A stretch of 64,000 nt of DNA from the NCBI RefSeq assembly GCF_009765825.1, contig NZ_LMUR01000010.1:237437-301436 (forward strand). Reading direction: 5' to 3'. The notes below the pieces were generated by a model, which had not been told where the DNA came from, searched no databases, and was given only the letters and a program-made list of their open reading frames with translations. The stretch comes from Granulicella sp. L60 (GTDB lineage Bacteria > Acidobacteriota > Terriglobia > Terriglobales > Acidobacteriaceae). A program made the translations under genes and the position numbers. How positions within the stretch are numbered: position 1 is the first letter of the stretch; each line of letters starts with the position of its first letter. Positions 52,515 through 62,122 of the stretch are shown piece after piece.

Positions 52515-52910
52515 ATGGAATTTCTAGCAAAACAGCGTGTTCCGTTGACTTATGAACACACAAAGGCTGACATGCCCGCTAATACCCTAGTCCTTGGGTG
52601 CGGCTGCGATCATGGGTCGCTGGCGACGCTGCCGAATCTTTTTAGTGAAAATTATCGGGTTGTGTCTGTGGATCTTCTCGGACGCGGTCTGAGTGATGCG
52701 CCGCGGGCAGGATTTCAGCATGTCAGCCTATGCGGACCATCTGGGCTGGCTCTGTACAGAGCTTGCCCTTTCTAGTCATGTGATGGTGGGCCACGGCATG
52801 TGGAGGTCTCCGCATATTATCCATTGCTCCTGTCATCGGTCATGGTGATCGACTTCTGCATGTTTCCACCGAAGTCGGCGTTGGATAGTTTTCTGCCTCT
52901 CTCCTATTGA
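52515..52910 (+). pseudogene. Frameshifted alpha/beta hydrolase, relative of the gene at 6091-6870
   Basis: The opening frame (LTYEHTKADMPANTLVLGCG, CDHGSLATLPNLFSENYRVV, SVDLLGRGLSDAP) parallels the intact hydrolase. After about 70 codons the homology moves to the next frame (FSMSAYADHLGWLCTELALS, then VMVGHGM), shifts again around the nucleophile elbow, and resumes as VMVIDFCMFPPKSALDS before a stop. At least two frameshifts; the Ser of GHSMGG has become Gly. A decayed paralogue. Confidence 0.75.
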
Positions 52911-53138
52911 AGTTTCGGTCTGATAAAAGCGACGATCGCCCGGTTTATCAGCGTTTGTTGCGGTACAGGTGGGATGAAGGGGTGATGGGTTGGTCGTTCT
53001 GCTTGGTTTGAGGGTGTGTGCCCCTTGTTTTGTAAGCCCCATGGGAAACCTAGGCAGTCAGCACCGCCGGGATGAGAGCGATGAATCTTTCATGCGACCT
53101 ATCTCTGAAACCGGACGGTCTGGCGGAACAGTGAACTT

Positions 53139-54803
53139 ATGACAAAGACGATTTACAGAGCAATCCATGGATCAAACGAGAATCAAGAGGCTTCCGGGCG
53201 TGGCGTTGGCAGTGAGTTTGACTTGCAAGTGTCGCTGAATCAAGCATGCCTTTCTGCTCATCTCAAAGCGGACTACGACTTCATAGTCTGCGGGTCTGGA
53301 TCCTCTGGCTCCGTTGTAGCTCGCAGGCTCGCTGAAAATCCAGACGTCAACGTATTGTTACTCGAGGCAGGCGGCGATGATGCGGTGCCCTCTATAGCGG
53401 ATCCTGCCCTCTGGGTGCAGAACATCGGAAGCGAGCGCGACTGGGGCTTTCAATCCGAACCGAACCCCCACCTCAAAGGCCGCGCTCTGTCCTTGTCCAT
53501 GGGAAAGGTGCTTGGAGGGGGCTCTAGTATCAATGTGATGATGTGGTCTCATGGTCATAAGGCCGATTGGGAATACTTCGCATCGGAAGCAGGAGATCCC
53601 GGATGGAACTATGAATCTGTAAAGCGCCTCTATCGTCGAATCGAAGACTGGCATGGCCCTGAGGACGCGGAGTATCGCGGTACCGGAGGGCCGGTGTTCG
53701 TGCAACCTGCTCCTAATTCGAACGCAACCCAACCAGTCTTGGTTGAAGGCGCCGCCTCAGTTGGATTTCCAATCTTCGAGAGTTCGAATGGACGCATGAT
53801 GGAAGCAGAGGCTGGTGTATCCACGACGGACGTCATCATACGCGACGGCAAGCGACAATCTGTGTTCCGCTCCTACGTTTACCCTTACATGGACCGCCCG
53901 AATCTGACCGTACTTACAAAAGCTTGCGTAGTAAGGGTGACGATCGTTGGTAATCGGGCAACAGGAGTTGAAGTCCTGCATAACGGTATGAGACGCCTAT
54001 TTGGTGCCAGTCGAGAGATCATACTATCTCTGGGCGCGATCAATACCCCCAAGCTTCTCATGCAATCCGGGATTGGTGACGAGGCTGAGCTGAAGCAATT
54101 TGGAATCCCGATAGTCCAGCATCTTTCCGGCGTCGGAAAGAACTTCCAAGATCACTTCCTTATCTTTGGCTGCATCTGGGAATATCGACGACAAGAGACG
54201 CTCCCGAATGCCGCTCGTGCGGTTCTTTTCTCGAAGAGCGATCCTCATATGGCCGCTCCAGACCTGCAGATCATTCAAAGCAACGGAGGCGGGATCAAGG
54301 CAGAGATGTCAAGGCGTGGCCTCTCCGACGATTCCTGGTGGTCGCTCGCGCCGGGAGTTGTGCGGACCCATAGCCGTGGTGAAATCCATTTGACTGGGCC
54401 GAGCCCACTTGATCCAGTCAGGATCGAGAGCAATGCTTTATCCCATGTCGATGATTTGAAGGCGGCTGTTGCGTCCGTAGAGCTTTGCCGCGAGATCGCG
54501 AACTCTGCTGCTCTTCGCCCCTTCGTAAAGCGGGAACTGGTGCCTGGACCTACGACGCTAGATCAGCTAAAAGACTTCATCCGGGAGGGCGCCGTCACCT
54601 ATTGGCACCAAACTTGTACCGCAAAGATGGGGCGAGATGACATGTCAGTAGTTGATGGAAACCTAAAAGTCTACGGGGTTGAGAATCTTCGCATTGCTGA
54701 TGGATCGATAATGCCTCGAGTGACGACAGGCAACACGATGGGGCCTTGTGTCGTTATCGGCGAACGCGCCGCAGAGGTTCTGAGACGAGAACACAATTGC
54801 TAG
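53139..54803 (+). CDS. GMC-family FAD-dependent alcohol oxidoreductase
   Basis: 554 residues. After a 45-residue leader without secretion features, DYDFIVCGSGSSGSVVARRL binds FAD; LEAGG follows the second strand, and SMGKVLGGGSSINVMMWSHG is the first GMC signature. The catalytic His490 (YWHQTC) and Asn532 (TTGNTMGP) are present. It is of the choline-dehydrogenase/alcohol-dehydrogenase type, oxidising a primary alcohol to the aldehyde. The aldehyde dehydrogenase gene begins 18 bases downstream, so the pair would carry the alcohol through to the acid (inference). Confidence 0.93.
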   Translation: MTKTIYRAIHGSNENQEASGRGVGSEFDLQVSLNQACLSAHLKADYDFIVCGSGSSGSVVARRLAENPDVNVLLLEAGGDDAVPSIADPALWVQNIGSERDWGFQSEPNPHLKGRALSLSMGKVLGGGSSINVMMWSHGHKADWEYFASEAGDPGWNYESVKRLYRRIEDWHGPEDAEYRGTGGPVFVQPAPNSNATQPVLVEGAASVGFPIFESSNGRMMEAEAGVSTTDVIIRDGKRQSVFRSYVYPYMDRPNLTVLTKACVVRVTIVGNRATGVEVLHNGMRRLFGASREIILSLGAINTPKLLMQSGIGDEAELKQFGIPIVQHLSGVGKNFQDHFLIFGCIWEYRRQETLPNAARAVLFSKSDPHMAAPDLQIIQSNGGGIKAEMSRRGLSDDSWWSLAPGVVRTHSRGEIHLTGPSPLDPVRIESNALSHVDDLKAAVASVELCREIANSAALRPFVKRELVPGPTTLDQLKDFIREGAVTYWHQTCTAKMGRDDMSVVDGNLKVYGVENLRIADGSIMPRVTTGNTMGPCVVIGERAAEVLRREHNC

Positions 54804-54821
54804 AGAGGGGAAATATCTACA

Positions 54822-56318
54822 ATGACAAGGCAAACACCTTCAACGCAGATTTTAATGGCCCCTTTGGTCTGGGACGGGAAGATGTTTGTAGGCGGGTGGA
54901 GAGGAAGCCGAGTCGGTGTATCAGATGTTACCGATAAAGCATCGGGCGAGATACTTGCGACCGTAGCTCTTGCCACTTCTCTGGACGTCAGCGAAGCGTG
55001 TCAAGTGGCGGTCCGCTCGGGGGCCGGTTGGGCGTCGGTTAGCGCGGAGCAGCGTGCCGCGCTCCTCCGCAGAGCCATTCAGCTTTTGGAAACACATAAA
55101 GATGAGGTCATCTACTGGCTGGTCCGCGAATCGGGATCGACCAAAGCCAAAGCAAACGAAGAACTGCTAGGTGCAAAAGCACACCTGGCTCATTCAGCCG
55201 ATGTTGCGACCAAACCTTCAAGGCAGATATTGAAGGATGATGCAGAGATGTTGAGCTACTGCGAGCGCGTTCCACTCGGAGTGGTGGGGGTTATCGGACC
55301 TTTCAACTATCCTCTTATCCTTTCGCTTCGGTTTGTCGCGGCTGCGCTTGCCATGGGGAACGCTGTGGTCCTCAAGCCCAGCCTTAATACAGCGGTATCC
55401 GGCGGTATTTTGATCGCCAGGCTCTTCGAGGAGGCTGGTCTTCCTAAAGGCGTCTTACAGGTTATTCCCGGTGAAGCTGAGGTCGGCTCCGCACTAGTCG
55501 AAGATCCCAACGTCACAATGATCGCTTTCACAGGTTCTACATCTGTTGGCAAGAAGATTGGGGCTAAGGCTGGAGCAGCATTGAAACGCATGACGCTAGA
55601 GCTCGGTGGGAAGAGCCCGTTTGTTGTGCTCGGTGATGCTGATCTGGACCTTGCTGCACGTGCTGGAGCGTTCAGTACGTTCTTTCATCAGGGCCAAGTG
55701 TGTATGGCGCCTGGTCTGCACATCGTGCATCAATCCATTTTCAATGCCTACTCAGAACGCGTCGCGGAGCTCGCTAAGGCAATCAGAGTCGGCGACCCAT
55801 ACAGGGAGAACGTTGGTTTGGGCCCAATCATCAATGAGAAGCAGCGTGATCGAGTTCATTCGATCATCGAAGAAGCAGTCGCAGCCGGCGCTCAGATTCT
55901 CGAGGGTGGGACATTTCGCCGCCTCTTTTACCGTCCTACGGTTCTCATAAACGTTCCACATCATACCAGAGCCTTTACGGAAGAGATATTTGGCCCCGTT
56001 GCTGTGATTGTTCCCTTCGACGATGAGCTTGATGCCCTACGGTTGGCAAACGGCACTGGATATGGATTAGCGGCCAGCGTTTTCGGGGAGCTTGAACACG
56101 CCAAAAGATTTGGCAAGCAAATCCAGACGGGGATGCTTCATATTAACGATCGTTCGACAATTGCGAATGCGAAGGCTCCGGTTGGGGGAACGAAAGCATC
56201 CGGAAACGTCAGCCGGGTTGGACACGACGCAAACATTGAAGATTTCACAACTTGGCTTTGGGTAACGGAAACGCGACGCCTTATTGGTTATGAGATCAAT
56301 CCTAACCTCGACAAGTAG
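54822..56318 (+). CDS. Aldehyde dehydrogenase, benzaldehyde/vanillin type
   Basis: 498 residues. Catalytic Cys294 (HQGQVCMAPG), general base Glu260 (LELGGKSPF) and Asn162 (GPFNYP) of the NAD(P)-dependent aldehyde dehydrogenase superfamily are in place, with FTGSTSVGKKIG for the cofactor loop. The N-terminal WDGKMFVGGW is common in benzaldehyde and vanillin dehydrogenase-like members, suggesting an aromatic aldehyde. GAGGGGAA lies upstream of the ATG. Second gene of the alcohol-to-acid pair, directly after the GMC oxidase. Confidence 0.93.
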   Translation: MTRQTPSTQILMAPLVWDGKMFVGGWRGSRVGVSDVTDKASGEILATVALATSLDVSEACQVAVRSGAGWASVSAEQRAALLRRAIQLLETHKDEVIYWLVRESGSTKAKANEELLGAKAHLAHSADVATKPSRQILKDDAEMLSYCERVPLGVVGVIGPFNYPLILSLRFVAAALAMGNAVVLKPSLNTAVSGGILIARLFEEAGLPKGVLQVIPGEAEVGSALVEDPNVTMIAFTGSTSVGKKIGAKAGAALKRMTLELGGKSPFVVLGDADLDLAARAGAFSTFFHQGQVCMAPGLHIVHQSIFNAYSERVAELAKAIRVGDPYRENVGLGPIINEKQRDRVHSIIEEAVAAGAQILEGGTFRRLFYRPTVLINVPHHTRAFTEEIFGPVAVIVPFDDELDALRLANGTGYGLAASVFGELEHAKRFGKQIQTGMLHINDRSTIANAKAPVGGTKASGNVSRVGHDANIEDFTTWLWVTETRRLIGYEINPNLDK

Positions 56319-56448
56319 TGACAAAGGATTCTTTGGATCCTAAGCCGCAGGCAATAGGCGGCTAAAGCGCGAATCGTTCTAACTTGGAGCTGGGCAGACC
56401 ACAGTCGATATCGTTCGCTCCCTCAACCTCAGAATAACTATTGGATAT

Positions 56449-57960
56449 ATGCTCAAACATAAATACTTACTTGGTTTTTCCTTATATGGCGCACTGCTCT
56501 CGGCACACGTGTGCTTCCCCCAGCAACAAGATCCGTCGCCGCCTCTTTTTCCTGAGTCGAAAGATCGCATAAATGGCCCCTTGCGCGCGGATACCATGGT
56601 GCGAGAGCACGGTCCCAAAATCGCATTGGAGCACGTTACCGTATTCGATGGTAGTGGATCACCGCCAAAGCTCGACCAAACTGTGATCATCGATCACGAA
56701 AAAATAGTCGCAGTTGGACCGAGCCGATACGTGACTCCGTCGAGTGACACCAAGGTTCTCGACGAAACGGGGAAGACTCTGCTCCCCGGCTTGATAGGTA
56801 TGCACGAACATTTGTTTTACCCCACCGCAGGAGGCTTTCGCGGGCAGATCGGAATGTACTCCGAACAAGGCAATTCAGGCCCCATGCTGTACCTTGCGGT
56901 CGGAATTACCACCGCTCGCACTGCGGGCTCGATCAATCCATATCTGGATCTCAATCTTCGAAAAGCGATCGAATCGGGGCGCGAGGCTGGGCCGGACCTC
57001 GACGTCACCGGCCCGTATCTTGAGGGACCGCCTGCGATACAGATTCCCGTACACGAATTGACTGGGCCGGAAGACGCGCGAAGGACAGTGGACTATTGGC
57101 ATGAGGAAGGTGCTACCTCCTTCAAGACCTATTTGCATATCACTCCTGCAGAGCTCCAGGCATCGATTGACGCGGCGCACAGGTATGGTTCAAAGATTAC
57201 AGGCCACCTCTGTTCAATTGGTTTCACCGAAGCCGCGGAGATGGGAATTGATAATTTAGAGCATGGAATCATTATCGATACAGAGTTCTATTCGAAGAAG
57301 CAGCCGGGTATCTGCCCGGAGGCAGACGCATGGACGCGTGAAATGGAGCAATCTCTTGAGATAAAGGATCCGCGCGTTCAGAAGATGATCCAGACTCTTA
57401 TAGAGCATCATGTAGCCGTTACTTCTACGTTGGACATCTTCGAAATGGGCATTTCAGGCGAACCTCCAATCGATACGCTTAAGACAACTCACGACGCCAT
57501 GGCGGCCGCATCCTGGGATACCTATATGAAGTATCGGGACGTTCAGGTAAACCGTAAAGACAATCCGCATACCGAACGGCTTCTGCGCAAAGAAATGGAG
57601 TTCGAACGAGAGTTCGTCCAGCGAGGAGGACTGTTGATGGCTGGTTGTGATCCTACAGGTTTTGGTGGTATCCTGCCCGGTTTCGGGGACCAACGTGAAA
57701 TGGAACTATTGGTTCAAGCGGGTTTCTCCCCTTCGGAAGCAGTCCGCATATATACCAGCAACGCTGCCAAGTTTCTCGGGCGGCAAAATACGATCGGGAA
57801 GATCGCAATTGGAATGCAGGCAGACCTCGTGCTGCTGGATGGAGATTTTGAACACGATGCTTCTGTGATACGGAAGCCTGAGTTGGTTTTCAAGAAAGGC
57901 CTAGGTTACGATTCGAGTCGACTGTTTGCGGCAGTCAGGGGAGAGGCTGGCCTGAGATAG
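56449..57960 (+). CDS. Secreted amidohydrolase-family protein
   Basis: 503 residues. Signal peptide (YLLGFSLYGALLSAHVCF). Amidohydrolase superfamily: the HxH metal pair is in GLIGMHEHL, the bridging Lys in TSFKTYL, metal His residues in KITGHLCS and NLEHGI, and the final Asp in AGCDPTG. The terminal domain IGKIAIGMQADLVLLDGD is as in imidazolonepropionase-like and prolidase-like secreted hydrolases. It would hydrolyse a cyclic amide or a dipeptide in the periplasm; the substrate is unknown. It starts 130 bases after the aldehyde dehydrogenase gene. Confidence 0.88.
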   Translation: MLKHKYLLGFSLYGALLSAHVCFPQQQDPSPPLFPESKDRINGPLRADTMVREHGPKIALEHVTVFDGSGSPPKLDQTVIIDHEKIVAVGPSRYVTPSSDTKVLDETGKTLLPGLIGMHEHLFYPTAGGFRGQIGMYSEQGNSGPMLYLAVGITTARTAGSINPYLDLNLRKAIESGREAGPDLDVTGPYLEGPPAIQIPVHELTGPEDARRTVDYWHEEGATSFKTYLHITPAELQASIDAAHRYGSKITGHLCSIGFTEAAEMGIDNLEHGIIIDTEFYSKKQPGICPEADAWTREMEQSLEIKDPRVQKMIQTLIEHHVAVTSTLDIFEMGISGEPPIDTLKTTHDAMAAASWDTYMKYRDVQVNRKDNPHTERLLRKEMEFEREFVQRGGLLMAGCDPTGFGGILPGFGDQREMELLVQAGFSPSEAVRIYTSNAAKFLGRQNTIGKIAIGMQADLVLLDGDFEHDASVIRKPELVFKKGLGYDSSRLFAAVRGEAGLR

Positions 57961-58077
57961 TGACAAGTACAGATCAGGTGCTGCTCATGTAACAGAAACA
58001 TGTGATTGTCAGTTCAGGGAGGTGTCCATAGGATAAGTGCTTCAAGTCAGGAAAGGATTGTTGAGTCAGCGTCACTG

Positions 58078-58434
58078 ATGAAGATATCCTCCCCGAGCAT
58101 TGAGCATCTGAGCGCTGCTATGTCCGCCTTGATTGATCGCATCGACGCAAAGCCATCAATGCAGCTAAGTCTTGACAAGCTTGCAAACTTAGCTGGTTGC
58201 AGCAAACGTCATTTCCTGCGCCGTTTCCATGCCGAAACGGGGACATCTCCTCACCAATATATTTTGAACAAAAGACTTGAATCCGCATATGCTCAAATTT
58301 TGGATTCTTCGGATCCATTAACGGAAATTGCTTTACGGTGTGGCTTCTCCAGCGACAGCCATATGGCGTCTCTATTTCGAAGGCGCTTTCACATCTCGCC
58401 CGGTGAATTACGTAGGCGCAATGATCTCAGATAG
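58078..58434 (+). CDS. AraC-type DNA-binding protein, HTH domain only
   Basis: 118 residues from the ATG at 58078; a TTG at 58006 would add 24 residues. Almost the whole protein is the two-HTH AraC domain: LSLDKLANLAGCSKRHFLRR, then DPLTEIALRCGFSSDSHMAS and LFRRRFHISPGELRR. There is no sensor domain, as in SoxS/MarA-type activators, or the sensor part has been lost. It follows the amidohydrolase gene and precedes a transporter fragment. Confidence 0.75.
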   Translation: MKISSPSIEHLSAAMSALIDRIDAKPSMQLSLDKLANLAGCSKRHFLRRFHAETGTSPHQYILNKRLESAYAQILDSSDPLTEIALRCGFSSDSHMASLFRRRFHISPGELRRRNDLR

Positions 58435-58556
58435 GCTACATCTAGGGCTACTACTTACGATCCAATTTGTAATTCGGCTCGGAGTTGAGTCTCGCGGTAG
58501 TTTGCAATCACCCATGAGCCCACTCTTTCTGGAGGTCAACCCTTCGCAGGGAGAAC

Positions 58557-58760
58557 TTGAATCTGCGCCACACTATCAGTTGGGCGGTTCTCGAAGCCGC
58601 GATTGCGCTTGCCACCGCGATGAAGTCGCATAGCGGTTCCCTCGCTGGATTTGGTTTTGACTCCCTTATTGAGGTCGTGTCCGGCGCTGCGGTGATGTGG
58701 AGGATATCGCACGAGATGGATCATCACCGCAACCATTTTGGTAGTGCGCGATCGCAACTG
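58557..58760 (+). pseudogene. Fragment of a CDF-type cation transporter
   Basis: About 60 residues match the first membrane part of a cation-diffusion-facilitator protein: LRHTISWAVLEAAIALATAM, then SHSGSLAGFGFDSLIEVVSG with the metal-site Asp (GFDS), and AAVMWRISHEMDHHRN. After this the homology ends, and neither the remaining helices nor the C-terminal domain is found. It sits in a decayed gap between araC and the TPR gene. Confidence 0.6.
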
Positions 58761-58801
58761 GCTCAGGCACTACGACAAATTCATAACAGACGATCAGGCA
58801 A

Positions 58802-60457
58802 TTATGCGTCGTGCTTACTCGCACTCATCTGCAGAAAAGCACGCGCATAGGCCACCTCTGGCCTCTTGGTATGCACACCGTCGTTCGTTACCTTCAGGAG
58901 CTGTTTGTAATAACCCGCAGCCTCAGTCGGCTGACCTGCAGCCTCAGCCGCGCGTCCTGCATTGTAAAGCCCGTTGAAACGGTTCGGGCTGAGCTTCAAC
59001 GCAATGCGGTACTGCACCAGAGCATCAGCCGGACGATTGTCAATCATCAACATATCGGCGTACATCTCGCGCGCCGGTATATCCACCTCGGCCTGTCCAA
59101 CCCGATCCTGAATATCCGCCGCTGCGCTGATCTCCCGCAACGCCTGCTCATCGTTCTTATGCGCAAAACTCTGCCAGGCCTTGATCGTCCCTTGCGTCGT
59201 GGCGATCTCCGCGCCAATAGGACTCCCCTCCTTCGCAGTAGCATTCGCAATCAACCCAGCTGCTTCAGCCGCCTTATCGGCAGTCGCTGCATCGCGCAGA
59301 TGTCCAGCAGCAATGGCTTGGAGCCAGTCACGCATGTACTTCGTCGAGACGATAGAGTTCGCAGGCTCCGCAATGTCCAGCACAGACTTCCAGTCATGCA
59401 TCTCCAGCCCATAGATACCGGGAAACTCGACCTCGACATAGCTGATGAATGGAGCCATGCCATCGTTGGCAAGATCGGGCTGCGCACGCAGATGCGCCGC
59501 CATAGGCTCCGTATAATCCAGCACTCGCTTGGTGTTGGCATCATCCGCCTGTTGCAGATAGGCATATAGCAGGAACTCGTACGCATGCAACTCATGCGTC
59601 ACGCCACTCTGGTGATTCTTCGCAGCTTGCTCCGAAGCGAGCACCGAAGCCTCATCAGAATCGATGTCCTCCTGCCACATACCAAGCCGCGCAAAGATGT
59701 GTCCCGGCATATGCAGCGCATGGGCCGAAGAGGGCGCAATCGCAGCATACTTCTCTGCTGCAGGCAGACCCTCACGGGCAAGCTGCGGAGAGTCGCACGT
59801 ATGGATGATGTAGTGCGCAAACCCAGGATGATCCGGATGCGCCGCAAACCCAGGCTCGAGCACTGCAAGCGCCTTACGTGCATCGCCCACCGGATCCTGC
59901 GTTCCAATGCTCGCCGCAAGCGCAAGCCCATAGAACGCCGTCGCCTCCACATCATCTGGATAAGCTGTATGCAAAGCGTTCATTGCGTCGTCATACACAT
60001 GCAACGCCTTTTCATTCTGTGCAGCATCAGCATGCAGATACCCGCTCAACGCTGCAATATATCTGCGCTCGCGGTCAGTCTTCGCATTCAAAGCCGTAGC
60101 TTTATTGATCTCAACAATTCCAGCCTTGCGCCGTTCATCGGGCATTCCATCCCAGAATGGACGCCACTCCGTCATCGCTAGTCCCCACTGCGCCATGGCG
60201 CACTGCGGATCGGCAGCAGCAACAGCCTGAAACTGCTTCTGTGCCTCTTCATACCAGAACGAGTGCATCAGCGCGATCCCGCGCTCGAAAGGAGCTTCAA
60301 CCGTAGCCGCGCAGGAAATAGGCATATGCACCGACCCAAAATTTTCCATGGCCGGGTTCGCGTCGCCACCATCTACGCCGTGATGATGATGTTGTGCAAA
60401 GAGACTTAAAGACGAAACAAGAAGGGAGAAAATACAAAGCGTACGAGAAAACTTCAT
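58802..60457 (-). CDS. Secreted TPR-repeat protein
   Basis: 551 residues. Signal peptide (RTLCIFSLLVSSLSLFA) followed by a His-rich start (QHHHHGVDGGD) that may bind metal. Repeats of 34-residue helical hairpins: ALMHSFWYEEAQKQFQAVAA, CAMAQWGLAMTEW, ALVQYRIALKLSPNRFNGLY and AGRAAEAAGQPTEAAGYYKQ. The pattern HALHMPGHIFARLGMWQEDI is typical of a large acidobacterial/Bacteroidetes-like family of periplasmic TPR proteins of unknown function. It precedes an efflux operon on the same strand but 230 bases away. Confidence 0.85.
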   Translation of the reverse strand: MKFSRTLCIFSLLVSSLSLFAQHHHHGVDGGDANPAMENFGSVHMPISCAATVEAPFERGIALMHSFWYEEAQKQFQAVAAADPQCAMAQWGLAMTEWRPFWDGMPDERRKAGIVEINKATALNAKTDRERRYIAALSGYLHADAAQNEKALHVYDDAMNALHTAYPDDVEATAFYGLALAASIGTQDPVGDARKALAVLEPGFAAHPDHPGFAHYIIHTCDSPQLAREGLPAAEKYAAIAPSSAHALHMPGHIFARLGMWQEDIDSDEASVLASEQAAKNHQSGVTHELHAYEFLLYAYLQQADDANTKRVLDYTEPMAAHLRAQPDLANDGMAPFISYVEVEFPGIYGLEMHDWKSVLDIAEPANSIVSTKYMRDWLQAIAAGHLRDAATADKAAEAAGLIANATAKEGSPIGAEIATTQGTIKAWQSFAHKNDEQALREISAAADIQDRVGQAEVDIPAREMYADMLMIDNRPADALVQYRIALKLSPNRFNGLYNAGRAAEAAGQPTEAAGYYKQLLKVTNDGVHTKRPEVAYARAFLQMSASKHDA

Positions 60458-60690
60458 GATTTAACCATGGCAGATTGCCACCCTTTCAGCAACTCACATG
60501 AGACCAGAATGCCGAGCAATCAATGCTCAAGGAGACGCGGCAGAATCTAGCTACATCGCCCAACTTATGCGAGCACTTGAACCCTGATATGGACTCTAAT
60601 CTCCTGAATTAAAGGCATCCTTTGTAAAGATAACGATGAATCAGTATTGATGCAGTGATACATCTCGAACGCCGGAGCGCCTGAGCCTAA

Positions 60691-62118
60691 TCAGGGACGT
60701 TGCCCCAGCATCTGCTGAATGTTGTTCTGCGCAAGGAACAGGCCCAGTCTGGCTTCCAGAAGAGATGCCTTTGTGTCGTACACAGCGGCATCCTGTTTTG
60801 CGGCAGTCGATTCAAGATCGGCGTTTTGGGTTACACGTTGAGCGCTTACCCGGGCCGCTTCGATTCGCGCTTTGAGAGCTTCGTTCACAACCCCTATAAG
60901 CTGCTGTAGCTGTTCGGTCTTGTCATAGGCCGCAGAGATCTCTATCGCAGAGTTGGCTTCGGTCTGCAGCAGCTGAGTCTCTGCCATCTGAAGCTCGATC
61001 CTGGCTTGTTTGAGCTTTGCCTCTCGAGCGCCGCCATCGAAGAGGTCGTAGCTGAACACGCCGCCGAATGTGCCGAAGTTGTGTACGAGAAATGGAACAC
61101 CGCTTTGGTAGCTGTATCTCGCGAGTCCGCTGATGTCCGGAATATACGCATCGCGCGCAGCCGCCACACCAGCCTTCGCCTTCTCTACTGTCTGTCTGGC
61201 CGCGAGCACTTTGGGATTGCCTGCTGTCACGGCGGCAATCGCTTCGGATCGAGACGGGAGGGTTGGGGGTGCTCCCAGAGAATCACTGTCGAGAATCAGA
61301 CGAGTGCCGAGCGGCAGTCCGAGCACATCGTCGAACTGGAGCGTCGCATCGTCGATCGCGAGTTGTTGCGTGAGCACGGATTGTTGCTGATCGAGATAGG
61401 CTGCGTGCGCCTGCAAGGCTGCGACATCCAGAGATCTGCCTTCTGCCACTGCACGAGTATTTTCCGATTCGTTTACGGATGCTGCCGATGCAGCTCGTTT
61501 TGTGGCCTCCAGGTGCGCCTGCGCTGTGAGGATATTGAAGTACATCTGGTGGACGAGCAGAGAGATCGAATTTTCCGCATCGGTTTCATCGATCTGTGCG
61601 CTTCGGACGTCTGCGGTCGCGGCTTTGTCACCGGCGTGAATCCTGAACATCTGAGTGAGGGGCTGAACCAGCCCTGTGCCACTGGTGTATGTATTCACCG
61701 CTCCCTGACCGATCCGCAGAGAGCTGCTGGGGATGAGTCCGGTTGCAGCGGGGTTTCCGAAGGCACCGGCGGGAATGTCTATGCCTTCAAGCTCGGTGAC
61801 GTGCAGAACCGTTGACTCGTTTTTGATGTGGGGGTAGTAGTTTGCTCGCGCGACCGTCCGCTTCGTTTCGTTGTCTTCCACAGAGAGACGGGCGAGTTTG
61901 AGGCGACGATTGTTTTGCATCGCCAGCTCAACCGCTCTGGAAAGAGTAAGCGATCGCGTGGGTCGTCCATTGTCCGTCGATGCCTGGCTGTCTGCCTGCG
62001 CGGCCGCATGATGAACGGTGAAGAAGGAAGCAATCAATAGAGCGAGGATCAGATATCTACGTGGCGGACTGCCGGAGATCCTGTGTTCCACTTTTATCTG
62101 TTCGTATGCTTTCCTCAT
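60691..62118 (-). CDS. Outer-membrane channel of a tripartite efflux pump (TolC family)
   Basis: 475 residues. Signal peptide region (YLILALLIASFFTVHHAAAQ) after a short N-terminal tail. TolC-family repeats: LSRAVELAMQNNRRLKLARL near the N-terminus and EAIAAVTAGNPKVLAARQTV in the second half, with coiled-coil helices (AGVAAARDAYIPDISGLARY) between. It starts four bases after the MFS gene, completing a MFP-MFS-OMF operon. It is the exit duct for compounds moved by that pump. Confidence 0.9.
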   Translation of the reverse strand: MRKAYEQIKVEHRISGSPPRRYLILALLIASFFTVHHAAAQADSQASTDNGRPTRSLTLSRAVELAMQNNRRLKLARLSVEDNETKRTVARANYYPHIKNESTVLHVTELEGIDIPAGAFGNPAATGLIPSSSLRIGQGAVNTYTSGTGLVQPLTQMFRIHAGDKAATADVRSAQIDETDAENSISLLVHQMYFNILTAQAHLEATKRAASAASVNESENTRAVAEGRSLDVAALQAHAAYLDQQQSVLTQQLAIDDATLQFDDVLGLPLGTRLILDSDSLGAPPTLPSRSEAIAAVTAGNPKVLAARQTVEKAKAGVAAARDAYIPDISGLARYSYQSGVPFLVHNFGTFGGVFSYDLFDGGAREAKLKQARIELQMAETQLLQTEANSAIEISAAYDKTEQLQQLIGVVNEALKARIEAARVSAQRVTQNADLESTAAKQDAAVYDTKASLLEARLGLFLAQNNIQQMLGQRP

Positions 62119-62122
62119 AGCA

